Below, in pieces: positions 1 to 10,172 of a DNA stretch of 64,000 bases. The stretch lies in NCBI RefSeq assembly GCF_000430725.1, contig NZ_AUMO01000052.1:1-64000 (forward strand). Reading direction: 5' to 3'. Numbering within the stretch: position 1 is the first letter of the stretch; every line of letters begins with the position of its first letter. Origin of the DNA: Azohydromonas australica DSM 1124. Lineage in GTDB: Bacteria > Pseudomonadota > Gammaproteobacteria > Burkholderiales > Burkholderiaceae_C. A program made the position numbers and the translations under genes. Under the pieces are notes generated by a model. The model had not been told where the DNA came from. It worked only from the letters and a program-made list of their open reading frames with translations, and ran no database searches.

Positions 1-275
1 CCCACCAGCGCCAGCACGTCCAGCCCGAACTCATGCTGGGGCAGCACCAGCGCTCCTTCAGCCTCGGGGCGGTAGGGCTGGTGGTAGCGCTCGCACGACA
101 CGTTCTCGCAGCGTGAGATCCGCATGCGCAGTCCCAGCATGCCGCCCAGCGTCACCACCGTGCGGCGGTTCTCGTAGCGCCAGTGCAGCGACTCAGCGCA
201 CGCCGGGCATTGCTGCCTCAACACCGACAGCAGTTGGACCCGCTGCGGCACACCTCTGCAAGAAAGTCGCGCCAT
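1..275 (-). CDS. Transposase, N-terminal fragment (runs off the left edge)
   Basis: The first 91 codons of a minus-strand gene are present. The start is ATG at 275, with a strong GGAGG ribosome site 7 bases before it. Residues from about 23 form a zinc-ribbon pattern, CPAC followed about 35 residues later by CENVSC, and then the segment RPEAEGALVLPQHEFGLDVL. This arrangement is typical of the N-terminus of DDE transposases that carry a zinc-binding region before the helix-turn-helix. The catalytic domain lies outside the window, so the insertion-sequence family and intactness cannot be judged; an ISL3-like or unassigned family is possible. No terminal inverted repeat is evident between 276 and 377. 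The zinc-ribbon reading is direct; the transposase call is inferred from family resemblance. Confidence 0.65.
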   Translation of the reverse strand, partial: MARLSCRGVPQRVQLLSVLRQQCPACAESLHWRYENRRTVVTLGGMLGLRMRISRCENVSCERYHQPYRPEAEGALVLPQHEFGLDVLALV

Positions 276-377
276 CGCACACCTCCGCGTGGCAGCAAAC
301 GATCTCTCTTGGAGGATTCAACGTTCAGCAAGTTCTGCCGTCCTAGCTTTTTTTGGCTTCCGGCCCGGCGACCCAAT

Positions 378-405
378 AAAAAAGCCCCGCGATGCGGGGC
401 TTTTT
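378..405 (-). terminator. Rho-independent terminator downstream of acs
   Basis: A perfect stem AGCCCCGC / GCGGGGCT with loop GAT is flanked by A-runs on one side and T-runs on the other, so it can work in both directions. It lies 57 bases past the acs stop codon and also separates acs from the transposase fragment. Confidence 0.85.
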
Positions 406-461
406 CGCTGGTGCTGCCACAGCCGGTTGCTCACGCAACCGGCCGGGGCCGGTCAGCCGGC

Positions 462-2432
462 TCAGTAGGCCTGACCGAGCTGGTCCAGGATGGCCGGGTT
501 CTCCAGCGTGGAGGTGTCCTGCGTGACGGCCTCGTTCTTGGCCACCGAGCGCAGCAGGCGGCGCATGATCTTGCCGCTGCGGGTCTTGGGCAGGTTGTCG
601 CCGAAGCGGATGTCCTTGGGCTTGGCGATCGGGCCGATCTCCTTGGCGATGTGGTCGCGCAGCTGCTTGGCGATGGCCTTGGCCTCGTCGCCCGAGGGAC
701 GCGGACGCTTCAGGACCACGAAGGCGCAGATGGCCTCGCCGGTGGTGTCGTCGGGACGGCCCACCACGGCGGCCTCGGCCACCAGCTCGGTGCAGCTCAC
801 CAGCGCGGACTCGATCTCCATCGTGCCCATGCGGTGGCCGGAGACGTTGAGCACGTCGTCGATGCGGCCGGTGATGGTGAAGTAGCCCGTCTTGGCGTCG
901 CGGATCGCGCCGTCGCCGGCCAGGTAGAGCTGGCCCTTAAAGTCCTCGGGGTAGTAGCTCTTCTTGAAGCGCTCGGGGTCGCCCCAGATGGTGCGGATCA
1001 TCGACGGCCAGGGCTTCTTGACCACCAGGATGCCGCCCTGGCCCCAGGGCACTTCCTTGCCCGTCTCGTCCACCACCGCGGCCTGGATGCCCGGGAAGGG
1101 CAGCGTGCACGAGCCCGGCACCAGCGGCGTGGCGCCCGGCAGCGGCGTGATCATGTGGCCGCCGGTCTCGGTCTGCCAGAAGGTGTCCACGATCGGGCAG
1201 CGGCCGCCGCCCACGTGCTGGTGGTACCACTCCCAGGCGGCCGGGTTGATGGGCTCGCCCACCGAGCCCAGGATGCGCAGCGAGCTCAGGTCGTAGCTCT
1301 TCGGATGCACGGCCTCGTTGCTCTCGGCGGCCTTGATCAGCGAGCGGATGGCCGTGGGCGCCGTGTAGAAGACGGTGACCTTGTGGTCCTGGATCATCTT
1401 CCAGAAGCGGCCGGCGTCCGGGTAGGTGGGCACGCCCTCGAACACGATCTCCGTGCCGCCCAGCGCCAGCGGGCCATAGGTGATGTAGGTGTGGCCCGTG
1501 ACCCAGCCGATGTCGGCCGTGCACCAGAACACGTCGTCATCCTTGAGGTCGAAGGTCCACTTGGTGGTCAGCGCCGCGTGCAGCAGGTAGCCGCCGGTGG
1601 AGTGCTGCACGCCCTTGGGCTTGCCGGTGGAGCCGGATGTGTAGAGCAGGAACAGCGGGTGCTCGGCCTCGACCCACTCGGGCTCGCACACCGCGTCCTG
1701 GCCGGCCAGGGCCTCGTCCATCCAGACGTCGCGGCCCTCGGTCATGGCCACGCCGGCGCCGCTGCGCTTGACCACCAGCACCTTCTGAACCGAATCGCAG
1801 CCGCCCAGCGACAGGGCCTCGTCCACGATGGCCTTCAGGGGCAGCTGCTTGCCGCCGCGCACCTGGTGGTCGGCCGTGATGATCAGCTTGGCGCCGGTGT
1901 CCTCGATGCGGTCACGCAGCGACTGCGCCGAGAAGCCGCCGAACACCACCGAGTGCGTCGCACCGATGCGCGCGCAGGCCTGCATGGCGGCCACGCCGTC
2001 GATGGACATGGCGATGTAGATGACGACGCGGTCGCCCTTCTTCACGCCCTGCGCCTTGAGCGCGTTGGCCAGGCGGCAGGTACGCTCCAGCAGGTCCTTG
2101 TAGGTCACCTTCGTGACCTCGCCGCCGTCGGCCTCGAAGATGATGGCGGTCTTGTCGCCCTTGCCGTTCTCGACGTTGCGGTCCAGGCAGTTGTAGGAGG
2201 CGTTGAGCTTGCCGTCGGCAAACCACTTGAAGAACGGCGCGTTGGAGCTGTCGAGCACTTGCGTGAACGGCTGCTTCCAGCTCAGCAGTTCCTTGGCCAG
2301 CCGGCCCCAGTAACCCTCGTAGTCAGCCTCCGCCTCGGCCACCAGCGCCTGGTAAGCCTCCATGCCCGCGACGTAGGCGCTCTTCGCCGTCTCGGCATCG
2401 GGTTGATACAGCTTGGTGTCGGCTTCGCTCAT
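462..2432 (-). CDS. acs: Acetyl-CoA synthetase (acetate-CoA ligase, AMP-forming)
   Basis: This 656-residue cytoplasmic enzyme activates acetate to acetyl-AMP and then acetyl-CoA. Its length matches E. coli Acs (652). The ANL-superfamily P-loop [12 protein letters not shown] lies at residues 264-275, the WWQTETG-like adenylate motif appears as FWQTETGG, and the C-terminal [11 protein letters not shown] carries the lysine that is regulated by acetylation in this family. The start is ATG at 2432, preceded by AGGAGA at good spacing; the open frame extends 16 codons further upstream to 2480 but without a ribosome site. The gene is divergent from the YqhA-family gene and is closed by the hairpin at 378-405. 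Nothing unusual is seen in the domain structure. Confidence 0.97.
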   Translation of the reverse strand: MSEADTKLYQPDAETAKSAYVAGMEAYQALVAEAEADYEGYWGRLAKELLSWKQPFTQVLDSSNAPFFKWFADGKLNASYNCLDRNVENGKGDKTAIIFEADGGEVTKVTYKDLLERTCRLANALKAQGVKKGDRVVIYIAMSIDGVAAMQACARIGATHSVVFGGFSAQSLRDRIEDTGAKLIITADHQVRGGKQLPLKAIVDEALSLGGCDSVQKVLVVKRSGAGVAMTEGRDVWMDEALAGQDAVCEPEWVEAEHPLFLLYTSGSTGKPKGVQHSTGGYLLHAALTTKWTFDLKDDDVFWCTADIGWVTGHTYITYGPLALGGTEIVFEGVPTYPDAGRFWKMIQDHKVTVFYTAPTAIRSLIKAAESNEAVHPKSYDLSSLRILGSVGEPINPAAWEWYHQHVGGGRCPIVDTFWQTETGGHMITPLPGATPLVPGSCTLPFPGIQAAVVDETGKEVPWGQGGILVVKKPWPSMIRTIWGDPERFKKSYYPEDFKGQLYLAGDGAIRDAKTGYFTITGRIDDVLNVSGHRMGTMEIESALVSCTELVAEAAVVGRPDDTTGEAICAFVVLKRPRPSGDEAKAIAKQLRDHIAKEIGPIAKPKDIRFGDNLPKTRSGKIMRRLLRSVAKNEAVTQDTSTLENPAILDQLGQAY

Positions 2433-2540
2433 GGATGTCTCCTGCGTTCCTGCATTGGCAATGTTCGATGCCCGTGACAAAGGTCATTGATCGGGCGCAC
2501 GAATCCACTGTGTCCAAAGCGCCTGACGAAGGGCTTACTT

Positions 2541-2559
2541 CTTGCTGCGGCGCAGCAAG
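2541..2559. repeat. Perfect hairpin in the acs/yqhA divergent spacer
   Basis: The dyad CTTGCTGC-GGC-GCAGCAAG (8-bp arms, 3-base loop) sits in the 169-bp spacer between the divergent starts of acs and the YqhA-family gene. No T-run follows, so it is not a standard terminator. A -10-like TAGAAT follows at about 2571. An operator or a 5' leader stem is possible, but the role is unknown. Confidence 0.4.
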
Positions 2560-2601
2560 GGAGAACCCTAGAATGCTGCGTTGCACAAGTGAATTTTCCT
2601 C

Positions 2602-3198
2602 ATGCCCTCGATCCAAGACCCGACCCAGGCGCGCATGCGTCCCCTGCCCAACATGATCTTCGCCAGCCGGTGGCTGCAGCTGCCGCTGTACCTGGGCCTG
2701 ATCCTGGCGCAAGGCGTGTACGTGTTCCATTTCTGGGTGGAGCTCATGCACCTGGTACAGGCCGCGCTGGGTGATACCCATGCCCTGGAGATCCTGGTCA
2801 AGAGCATCGGCTACAAGGCCGGACCCGATTGGGAGCCCAAGCTCAACGAGACGGTCATCATGCTGGTGGTGCTGGGCCTCATCGACGTGGTGATGATCTC
2901 CAACCTGCTGATCATGGTCATCGTCGGCGGCTACGAGACCTTCGTCTCGCGCATGAACCTCGAAGGCCACCCCGACCAGCCCGAGTGGCTCAGCCACGTC
3001 AACGCCTCGGTGCTCAAGGTCAAGCTGGCCACGGCCATCATCGGCATCAGCTCCATCCACCTGCTCAAGACCTTCATCAACGCCGAGAACTACAGCGAGA
3101 AGGTGCTGATGTGGCAGACCGTCATCCACGTGGCTTTCCTCCTCTCGGCCATGGCCATCGCCATGACGGACCGGCTGCTGTCCAGCAGCAAGCACTGA
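2602..3198 (+). CDS. YqhA family (UPF0114 / TIGR00645) inner-membrane protein
   Basis: A 198-residue membrane protein of the UPF0114/YqhA family, whose function is not established. Hydrophobic segments are visible at roughly residues 24-50, 75-105, 138-155 and 170-188. The family-typical stretch LNETVIMLVVLGLIDVVMIS is present, as is SNLLIMVIVGGYETFVSR. The product ends SSSKH. The ATG at 2602 is the only sensible start, just before the conserved region. It is divergent from acs and lies 163 bp upstream of the fumarase in the same direction, an order common in Comamonadaceae. There is no evidence that it acts with either neighbour. Confidence 0.9.
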   Translation: MPSIQDPTQARMRPLPNMIFASRWLQLPLYLGLILAQGVYVFHFWVELMHLVQAALGDTHALEILVKSIGYKAGPDWEPKLNETVIMLVVLGLIDVVMISNLLIMVIVGGYETFVSRMNLEGHPDQPEWLSHVNASVLKVKLATAIIGISSIHLLKTFINAENYSEKVLMWQTVIHVAFLLSAMAIAMTDRLLSSSKH

Positions 3199-3361
3199 GC
3201 CCGATTCCAGCCCGCGGCCTCCCGGCCGCGGCGAGTCCGCCAGCGGACACGCGCCGGCGCATGCCGTGGAGCCTGCAACGACCGCGACGACCCGCCGTCA
3301 GGCTCTCCTCAGGTGCGCCGCTAAACTTGACGGGTTTGCCTCAACCCTCCCCCGGTGCTCC

Positions 3362-4888
3362 ATGACCACGATCATCAAGCAGAGTGACCTGATCGACAGC
3401 GTCGCCGCCGCGCTGCAGTACATCAGCTACTACCACCCCGCTGACTACATCGCCCACCTCGCCCGCGCCTACGAACGCGAGGAAAGCCCCGCGGCCAAGG
3501 ACGCCATCGCGCAGATCCTGACCAACTCCAAGATGTCGGCCGAGGGACGGCGCCCGATCTGCCAGGACACCGGCATCGTCAACGTGTTCCTCAAGATCGG
3601 CATGGACGTGAAGCTCGAAGGCTTCACCGGCTCGATCGAGGACGCCGTCAACGAAGGCGTGCGCCGCGGCTACCTGAACCCGGACAACGTGCTGCGCGCC
3701 TCGGTGCTGGACGACCCGATCTTCGCCCGCAAGAACACCAAGGACAACACGCCCGCCGTGGTCCACATGACGGTGGTGCCGGGCAACACGATCGACGTCA
3801 CCGTCGCCGCCAAGGGCGGCGGCAGCGAGAACAAGACCAAGTTCGTGATGATGAACCCCAGCGACAACTTGGTGGACTGGGTGCTCAAGACCGTGCCGCT
3901 GATGGGCGCGGGCTGGTGCCCGCCGGGCATGCTGGGCATCGGCGTGGGCGGCACGGCCGAGAAGGCCATGCTGCTGGCCAAGGAAGCGCTGATGGAAGAC
4001 ATCGACATGTACGAGCTGCAGCAGCGCGGCCCGCAGAACAAGCTCGAAGAGCTGCGCCTGGAGCTGTTCGAGAAGGTCAACGCGCTGGGCATCGGCGCGC
4101 AGGGCCTGGGCGGCCTGACCACGGTGCTGGACATCAAGATCAAGACCTACCCGACCCACGCCGCTTCCAAGCCCGTGGCGATGATCCCCAACTGCGCTGC
4201 CACGCGCCACGCGCACTTCGTGCTCGACGGCTCGGGCCCGGCCTACCTGGAGCCGCCGAGCCTGGACCTGTGGCCCGACGTCGCCTGGGCGCCCGACTAC
4301 AACAAGAGCAAGCAGGTCAACCTCGACACGCTGACCAAGGAAGAAGTGGCCAGCTGGAAGCCCGGCGACACGCTGCTGCTCAACGGCAAGATGCTCACCG
4401 GCCGCGACGCCGCGCACAAGCGCATCCAGGACATGCTGGCCAAGGGCGAGCCGCTGCCGGTGGACTTCACCAACCGCGTCATCTACTACGTCGGCCCGGT
4501 CGACCCGGTGCGTGACGAGGTGGTGGGCCCGGCCGGCCCGACGACGGCCACGCGCATGGACAAGTTCACCGAGATGATGCTGGCCAACACCGGGCTGATC
4601 TCCATGGTGGGCAAGGCCGAGCGCGGCCCCGCCGCCATCGAGGCCATCCGCAAGCACCAGAGCGCCTACCTCATGGCCGTGGGCGGCGCCGCCTACCTGG
4701 TCTCCAAGGCCATCAAGTCGGCCAAGGTGGTGGGCTTCGCCGACCTGGGCATGGAAGCCATCTACGAGTTCGACGTCAAGGACATGCCCGTGACCGTGGC
4801 CGTGGACGCCACCGGCACCAGCGTGCACCAGACCGGCCCCGCCGAGTGGCAGGCCAAGATCGGCAAGATCCCCGTCGCGGTGGCCTGA
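3362..4888 (+). CDS. fumA: Fumarate hydratase, class I ([4Fe-4S], single chain)
   Basis: A 508-residue oxygen-sensitive fumarase that interconverts fumarate and malate in the TCA cycle. The three cluster-ligand cysteines fit the class I spacing: Cys67 (in ICQDTG), Cys186 (in GWCPPG) and Cys278 (in MIPNCAATRH). The N-terminal alpha and C-terminal beta domains are joined in one chain, as in FumA/FumB. The start is ATG at 3362, giving MTTIIKQSD; the frame stays open for 32 codons upstream, but those residues do not look like this family. A strong terminator follows at 4921-4944. The call is secure; fumA is used as the family symbol. Confidence 0.96.
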   Translation: MTTIIKQSDLIDSVAAALQYISYYHPADYIAHLARAYEREESPAAKDAIAQILTNSKMSAEGRRPICQDTGIVNVFLKIGMDVKLEGFTGSIEDAVNEGVRRGYLNPDNVLRASVLDDPIFARKNTKDNTPAVVHMTVVPGNTIDVTVAAKGGGSENKTKFVMMNPSDNLVDWVLKTVPLMGAGWCPPGMLGIGVGGTAEKAMLLAKEALMEDIDMYELQQRGPQNKLEELRLELFEKVNALGIGAQGLGGLTTVLDIKIKTYPTHAASKPVAMIPNCAATRHAHFVLDGSGPAYLEPPSLDLWPDVAWAPDYNKSKQVNLDTLTKEEVASWKPGDTLLLNGKMLTGRDAAHKRIQDMLAKGEPLPVDFTNRVIYYVGPVDPVRDEVVGPAGPTTATRMDKFTEMMLANTGLISMVGKAERGPAAIEAIRKHQSAYLMAVGGAAYLVSKAIKSAKVVGFADLGMEAIYEFDVKDMPVTVAVDATGTSVHQTGPAEWQAKIGKIPVAVA

Positions 4889-4920
4889 GCCCTGGGCTCC
4901 CCCTCGCACTGAAGCGGAAA

Positions 4921-4944
4921 CGGCGCCCTCGGGCGCCGTTTTTT
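4921..4944 (+). terminator. Rho-independent terminator after the fumarase
   Basis: Stem CGGCGCCC / GGGCGCCG followed by TTTTTT, with an A-run on the other side. It lies 32 bases after the fumarase stop and also separates it from the convergent outer-membrane protein gene. Confidence 0.88.
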
Positions 4945-4984
4945 CATCCCGCGCGCCCGCCAGGAGCGCGCCAGCCGCTTCGGC

Positions 4985-5626
4985 TCAGAAGCGGTAGTTC
5001 ACCGCCAGGCTCAGCTGCGGGATGCCCTTGATGCTGTCGGCGTCGTCGCGGATCTCAGCCAGCTCGCGGTCGATGTCGGCCTGCGACACCTGGCTCGACA
5101 GCAGCGTACCGCGCACCGAGCCGCTGACCTTGGGCTTGCCGATGGCCACGCCCAGGTCGAAGGCCAGGCTCCAGCCCTTCTCCGCCTTCGGCCCCCGTCC
5201 GTAACCGATGCCCAGGTAGGGCATGGTGCGCGGGAACTTCACCGCCACGTCGAAGCCCTCATTGGGGCCGGCCGTGTAGGTGGTGTTGCCGATGGTGATG
5301 GTGGCGCCGTTGCCGCTGCCGCGCAAGTCGGCCCGGGCATTGGTGAAGGTCAGGCCGCCGACGGCGCGCCAGTTGCCGGCGAAGTACCAGTCGGCAAACA
5401 GGCCCAGGCGGTCGGCCTTGATCTTGGCGTCGTAGTTCAGGTTGTCTTCGGTACGGCTGCGGCTGTGGTGGCCCAGGGTCGAGACGTCAGCGCGCAGCAC
5501 CAGGCTCTCGGACACCGGCTGCGCATAGCCGAACTGCAGGCCCGGAAGGCCGATACCGGTATAGAAATCGCCGGCAAAGGCGGAGGAAGCCGCGGCCAGC
5601 GCGGCCGCGATCAGCAGTTTCTTCAT
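4985..5626 (-). CDS. Predicted outer-membrane beta-barrel protein
   Basis: A 213-residue precursor with a clear signal peptide, MKKLLIAAALAAASSAFA, and likely cleavage after AFA. The mature chain shows alternating hydrophobic/polar strands with repeated aromatic-Gly patterns (LQFGYAQP, LGLFADWYFAGNW, PYLGIGYGRG). It ends in LAVNYRF, the C-terminal Phe signal recognised by the BAM machinery. About eight strands are likely, so it resembles a small OmpW/OmpA-type barrel, but no named family is recognised. The start is placed at ATG 5626 because of the signal peptide; the frame is open upstream to 5710. The ribosome site is weak. It is followed by the terminator at 4921-4944 in the opposite direction. 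Confidence 0.75.
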   Translation of the reverse strand: MKKLLIAAALAAASSAFAGDFYTGIGLPGLQFGYAQPVSESLVLRADVSTLGHHSRSRTEDNLNYDAKIKADRLGLFADWYFAGNWRAVGGLTFTNARADLRGSGNGATITIGNTTYTAGPNEGFDVAVKFPRTMPYLGIGYGRGPKAEKGWSLAFDLGVAIGKPKVSGSVRGTLLSSQVSQADIDRELAEIRDDADSIKGIPQLSLAVNYRF

Positions 5627-5755
5627 GGTGGTGGAGTGCAGGTGGCGAAGTTGCGCCGCAGCGGCCCCGGTGGGCGACAGCGCGCCCGCATTCTGGAGGC
5701 AGGCGCCCAACCACCATGGCCTGAAAAGCGGGACAAAGCCCGCCTGGTCTGCGCT

Positions 5756-7150
5756 TCAGGACGGCGTGCCGGACGACTGCGGCCCGACAGCCGCGGCCGC
5801 CGGCAGGCCCTGCGGCACCGGGGACTGGGCCGGTGCCGGCGCGCCCGGGTGCAGCAGCTGCGCCACGGCTTCCGCCCCCGGCGCCGCCTGCACCTGCACC
5901 ACGCGCTGCGGGAAGGGGATGTCGATGTGCAGCGTCTGCAGCTCGCGCAGCAGCGCGCGGTTGACGTCGCTGCGCACGCCGCCCAGGCCGTTTTCCGGGT
6001 CGCCAATCCAGTACGACACCGTCAGTTCCAAGCCATCGGCGGCGAAGCTCGACAGCAGCACCGCCGGCCCCGGCTCGGACAGCACCCGTGGCACTGCACG
6101 CACCACCTCGACCAGGCGCGGGATCAGCGCGTCCAGGTCGGTGCCGTAGGCCACCTGCACCGTGCTCGTCAGCACCACGCGCGGGTCGGAGAGCGTCAGG
6201 TTCTCCACCCGCTGCGTGATCAGCAGCTCGTTGGGCACGATCGACTCGCGCCCGTTGAGCGCGCGCACCACGGTGAAGCGGGTGTTGATGTCGGTGATGC
6301 GGCCCTCGAAGTTGTCCACCTTCACCACGTCGCCGATGCGCAAGCTGCGCTCGGCCAGGATCACGAAGCCCGAGACGTAGTTGGAGGCCAGCTTCTGCAG
6401 GCCGAAGCCGATGCCCACGCCCAGCGCGCCGCTGAACACCGACAGCGCCCCCAGCGGAATGCCCGCGGCCGACAGCGCCAGCAGCAAGCCCACCAGCAGC
6501 AGCAGCGCGCGCGTGACGTTGGCGGCGATCTTGCGCAGCGACAGGTTGCCGCCGAAGCCCGGCTCAGCGGTGCCGGAGAGCAGCCGCGTCTCGATGGCCG
6601 AGGACAGCCACAGCGCCAGCACCATCACCACCACCGAGGACAGCGCCCCCTCCACCAGGCTGCGCAGCGAGACGCTGCCGCCGCCCACCTTCCAGTGGAT
6701 CTGCTCCATCTCCTCCAGCAGCAGCGGCAGCGCGCCGGTGAGCCACAGCACCAGCCCGATCCACACCAGCCACGACAGCGTGCGCTCCACCACCCGCACC
6801 AGCTGTGAGCGCGGAAACGCCACCTGCAGCACCCGCACGCCCAGCCGGATGATCAGCAGCGACGCCAGCACCGGCACCGCCAGCTGCAGCAGCACCGGGC
6901 GTGGCAGCAGTCCGCCCACGTGCAGCCCCCAGCGCGCGGCGAACACGCCCGCCAGCGCCAGCGCCGGGAACAGCACGCCGTCCACGACGTGGTCGCCCAG
7001 CCATACGCTCTTGGAGCCGGCGCTGCGCCGGCCCAGCAGCCACGTCACGGTCCAGGCCAGGCCCAGGCATGCCGCCAGCGTGCCCAGCTCGATGAGCAGG
7101 CCACGCTGCGTCAGCGACGCCAGCAGCGCCTGCAGGTTGGTCGGAGTCAT
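5756..7150 (-). CDS. MscS-family mechanosensitive ion channel
   Basis: A 464-residue inner-membrane channel that would open under membrane tension during osmotic downshift. The N-terminal half holds several hydrophobic helices. The MscS pore/beta-domain signature follows: GFGLQKLASNYVSGFVILAE, then RIGDVVKVDNFEGRITDIN and RESIVPNELLITQRVENL. The C-terminus ends in an Ala/Pro-rich tail. It is longer than MscS (286), as in the many MscS-like paralogs with extra N-terminal helices. ATG 7150 is preceded by GAGGGGAA. It stands alone, 129 bp upstream of the barrel protein gene. Confidence 0.92.
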   Translation of the reverse strand: MTPTNLQALLASLTQRGLLIELGTLAACLGLAWTVTWLLGRRSAGSKSVWLGDHVVDGVLFPALALAGVFAARWGLHVGGLLPRPVLLQLAVPVLASLLIIRLGVRVLQVAFPRSQLVRVVERTLSWLVWIGLVLWLTGALPLLLEEMEQIHWKVGGGSVSLRSLVEGALSSVVVMVLALWLSSAIETRLLSGTAEPGFGGNLSLRKIAANVTRALLLLVGLLLALSAAGIPLGALSVFSGALGVGIGFGLQKLASNYVSGFVILAERSLRIGDVVKVDNFEGRITDINTRFTVVRALNGRESIVPNELLITQRVENLTLSDPRVVLTSTVQVAYGTDLDALIPRLVEVVRAVPRVLSEPGPAVLLSSFAADGLELTVSYWIGDPENGLGGVRSDVNRALLRELQTLHIDIPFPQRVVQVQAAPGAEAVAQLLHPGAPAPAQSPVPQGLPAAAAVGPQSSGTPS

Positions 7151-7281
7151 GCTTCCCCTCGTTCTTCATCAAGGCGTCCCCAAAGGACGCCCCGGCCACG
7201 GTGCCGGCGGCGCCGTGGTCCGTTCCATTCATGTCCGGACAGGCCCGGAGCGCGTGCCGCGTGGCGCGCGCCCCGGCGGGC

Positions 7282-8223
7282 TCAGGGCGTCAGGTCGGCC
7301 AGCACGCGCAGGTGCGCCGCCACGCTGCGCGCCAGGGCGCCCAGGTCGTAGCCGCCTTCCAGGCAGGAGACGATGCGCCCGCCGGCATGGCGCTCGGCCA
7401 CGTCCTTGATGCGCTGCGTGATCCAGGCGTAGTCGGCCTCCACCAGGCCGAGCTGGCCCAGGTCGTCGTCGCGGTGCGCGTCGAAGCCGGCGGAGAAGAA
7501 GACCATCTGCGGCTTGAACTCCTCCAGCCGCTGCATCCACATCGCCTCGATCAGCTCGCGCACCTCGGGGCCGCGCGTGTACGGCGGCACCGGCACGTTG
7601 ACCATGTTGGTGCCCAGCGGCACCGCGCCGCTGCCCGGATACAGCGGGTGCTGGAAGAAGCTCAGCATCAGCACCCGGTCGTCGCCGGCGACGATGTCCT
7701 CGGTGCCGTTGCCGTGGTGCACGTCGAAATCGACGATCGCCACGCGCTGGAGCCCGCGCACGTCCAGCGCGTGGCGCGCGGCCACCGCCACGTTGTTGAA
7801 GAAGCAGAAGCCCATGGCGGCGTCGCGCGTGGCGTGGTGCCCGGGCGGGCGCACGGCGCAGAAGGCGTTGCCGGCCTGGCCGTCGATCACCGCGTCGGTG
7901 GCGGCCACCGCGGCGCCTGCGGCGCGCAGCGCCGCGTCCCAGGTGGCCGGGCAGGCGTAGGTGTCGGGGTCCAGCGCGCGGCGCTCGCCCTGGTCGCGCA
8001 GGCGCTGCAGCAGGTCCTGCATCTCCAGCACGTAGTGCGCGCTGTGCGCGAGCTCCAGGTCGGCGACGGTGGCCGGTGGCGCCTCGCGCCAATCGAGCGC
8101 GATGTCCAGGCCGGTGGCACGCAGGTGGTCCGCGATGGCATCGAGCCGCTGCGGACACTCCGGATGTCCCGCGCCCATGTCGTGCGCACGGCACGCGGGG
8201 TGGCTGTAGTAGGCGGTCGTCAT
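7282..8223 (-). CDS. Histone deacetylase-fold amidohydrolase (class II HDAC / AcuC-like)
   Basis: A 313-residue zinc hydrolase of the arginase/deacetylase superfamily. The tandem catalytic histidines are His129-His130 in RPPGHHA, the zinc ligands are Asp167 and His169 in VDFDVHHGNGT and Asp248 in SAGFDAH, and the transition-state tyrosine is Tyr292 in EGGYDLG. All active-site residues are present, so it should be active on an acetylated small molecule or lysine; bacterial members include acetylpolyamine amidohydrolases and AcuC. The substrate cannot be told from the sequence. It is divergent from the MoxR gene, with 31 bp between starts, so the two share a very short control region. Confidence 0.92.
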   Translation of the reverse strand: MTTAYYSHPACRAHDMGAGHPECPQRLDAIADHLRATGLDIALDWREAPPATVADLELAHSAHYVLEMQDLLQRLRDQGERRALDPDTYACPATWDAALRAAGAAVAATDAVIDGQAGNAFCAVRPPGHHATRDAAMGFCFFNNVAVAARHALDVRGLQRVAIVDFDVHHGNGTEDIVAGDDRVLMLSFFQHPLYPGSGAVPLGTNMVNVPVPPYTRGPEVRELIEAMWMQRLEEFKPQMVFFSAGFDAHRDDDLGQLGLVEADYAWITQRIKDVAERHAGGRIVSCLEGGYDLGALARSVAAHLRVLADLTP

Positions 8224-8254
8224 GGCAAGGCCGATTGTGATTTAAGGTGACCCC

Positions 8255-9181
<927 letters not shown>

Positions 9182-9195
9182 GCCCGCGGCTGCGC

Positions 9196-10164
9196 ATGCG
9201 TGCCCCGTTCCAGCGCTGGCTCCTGCGCCGCCACCCGCGCAGCGCGCGCTGGGTGATCGGGCAGCGCACGCTCTACATCCTGCCCACCGGCGCGGGCTGG
9301 GTGTTCGGCGCCGTGCTGGCGCTGATGCTGCTGGCGGCCATCAACCTGCAGCTCTCGCTGGGCTACCTGCTGGCCTTCGTGCTCGGCGGCACGGCCTTCG
9401 CCTCCATGCTGCAGACGCACCGCACGCTGCGCGGGCTGCAACTGCAACTGCGCGAGCCCATGCCGGGCTTCGCCGGGCAGCCGCTGGCGCTGCAGGTGGA
9501 ATGCCTCAACGCCGGGCCGGCGCGCCACGGCATCGCGCTGGTGTGGGACGACGCCCGCACGCGCGCGGCCTGGGTGGACGTGCCGGCCGAGGGACACGCC
9601 GTGGTGGAGCTGCAGTGGACGCCCCCGGCGCGCGGCCTCCACGCGCTGCCCCCGCTGCGCGTGCAGACCAGCTATCCCTTCGGCCTCTTCCGCGCCTGGA
9701 CGCTGTGGCAGCCGGCGGCCACGCCGCTGGCCTGGCCCGCGCCGGAGGTCCACGCGCCGCCGCTGCCGCGTGCCGAGCCCCGTCCCGGCGGCGTGCCGCG
9801 CCCGGCGCGCGAGGAGGACGGCGACTTCGCCGGCGTGCGCCCCTACCGCCGCGGCGACCCGCCGCACGAGCTGCTGTGGAAGAAGAGCGCGCACCACGGC
9901 GAGCTGGTCACACGCGAGCGCCAGGCCGGCGCCCCCGCGCCGCTGTGCCTGCGCTGGCAGGACAGCGGCGGCGGCGACACCGAGGCGCGGCTGGCACGCC
10001 TGACGGCCTGGGTGCTGGCGGCGGCGCGCGCCGAGGCGCCCTGCGCGCTGGAGCTGCCGGGGCAGCGCATCCCGGCCGGCACCGGCGCGGCGCACCGGCA
10101 GCGGCTGCTGCAGGCGCTGGCGCTGTGGGCGCAGGCGCCAGACACGGCCCCGCCGCGGAGCTGA
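9196..10164 (+). CDS. DUF58 domain-containing protein
   Basis: A 322-residue protein with two N-terminal membrane helices (about residues 34-72), a beta-rich middle, and the DUF58 signature FAGVRPYRRGDPPHELLWKK near residues 213-232. The Arg-Gly-Asp-Pro box fits this von Willebrand A-like family. It belongs to the MoxR-DUF58-TgpA trio, where it is thought to link the ATPase to the membrane transglutaminase. ATG 9196 lies 14 bp after the moxR stop; the frame stays open upstream inside moxR, but that part is shadow sequence. The TgpA start follows 8 bp after its stop, so the genes are probably translationally linked. Confidence 0.9.
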   Translation: MRAPFQRWLLRRHPRSARWVIGQRTLYILPTGAGWVFGAVLALMLLAAINLQLSLGYLLAFVLGGTAFASMLQTHRTLRGLQLQLREPMPGFAGQPLALQVECLNAGPARHGIALVWDDARTRAAWVDVPAEGHAVVELQWTPPARGLHALPPLRVQTSYPFGLFRAWTLWQPAATPLAWPAPEVHAPPLPRAEPRPGGVPRPAREEDGDFAGVRPYRRGDPPHELLWKKSAHHGELVTRERQAGAPAPLCLRWQDSGGGDTEARLARLTAWVLAAARAEAPCALELPGQRIPAGTGAAHRQRLLQALALWAQAPDTAPPRS

Positions 10165-10172
10165 AAGCACGC

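Noticed and set aside
183-2477. A 764-codon plus-strand open frame opposite acs
   Set aside because: High-GC antisense shadow: its protein is a low-complexity mix of Gly, Ala, Arg and His with no domain, while the minus strand encodes a full acetyl-CoA synthetase. The same applies to the many long frames opposite fumarase, the transglutaminase cluster and comEC.
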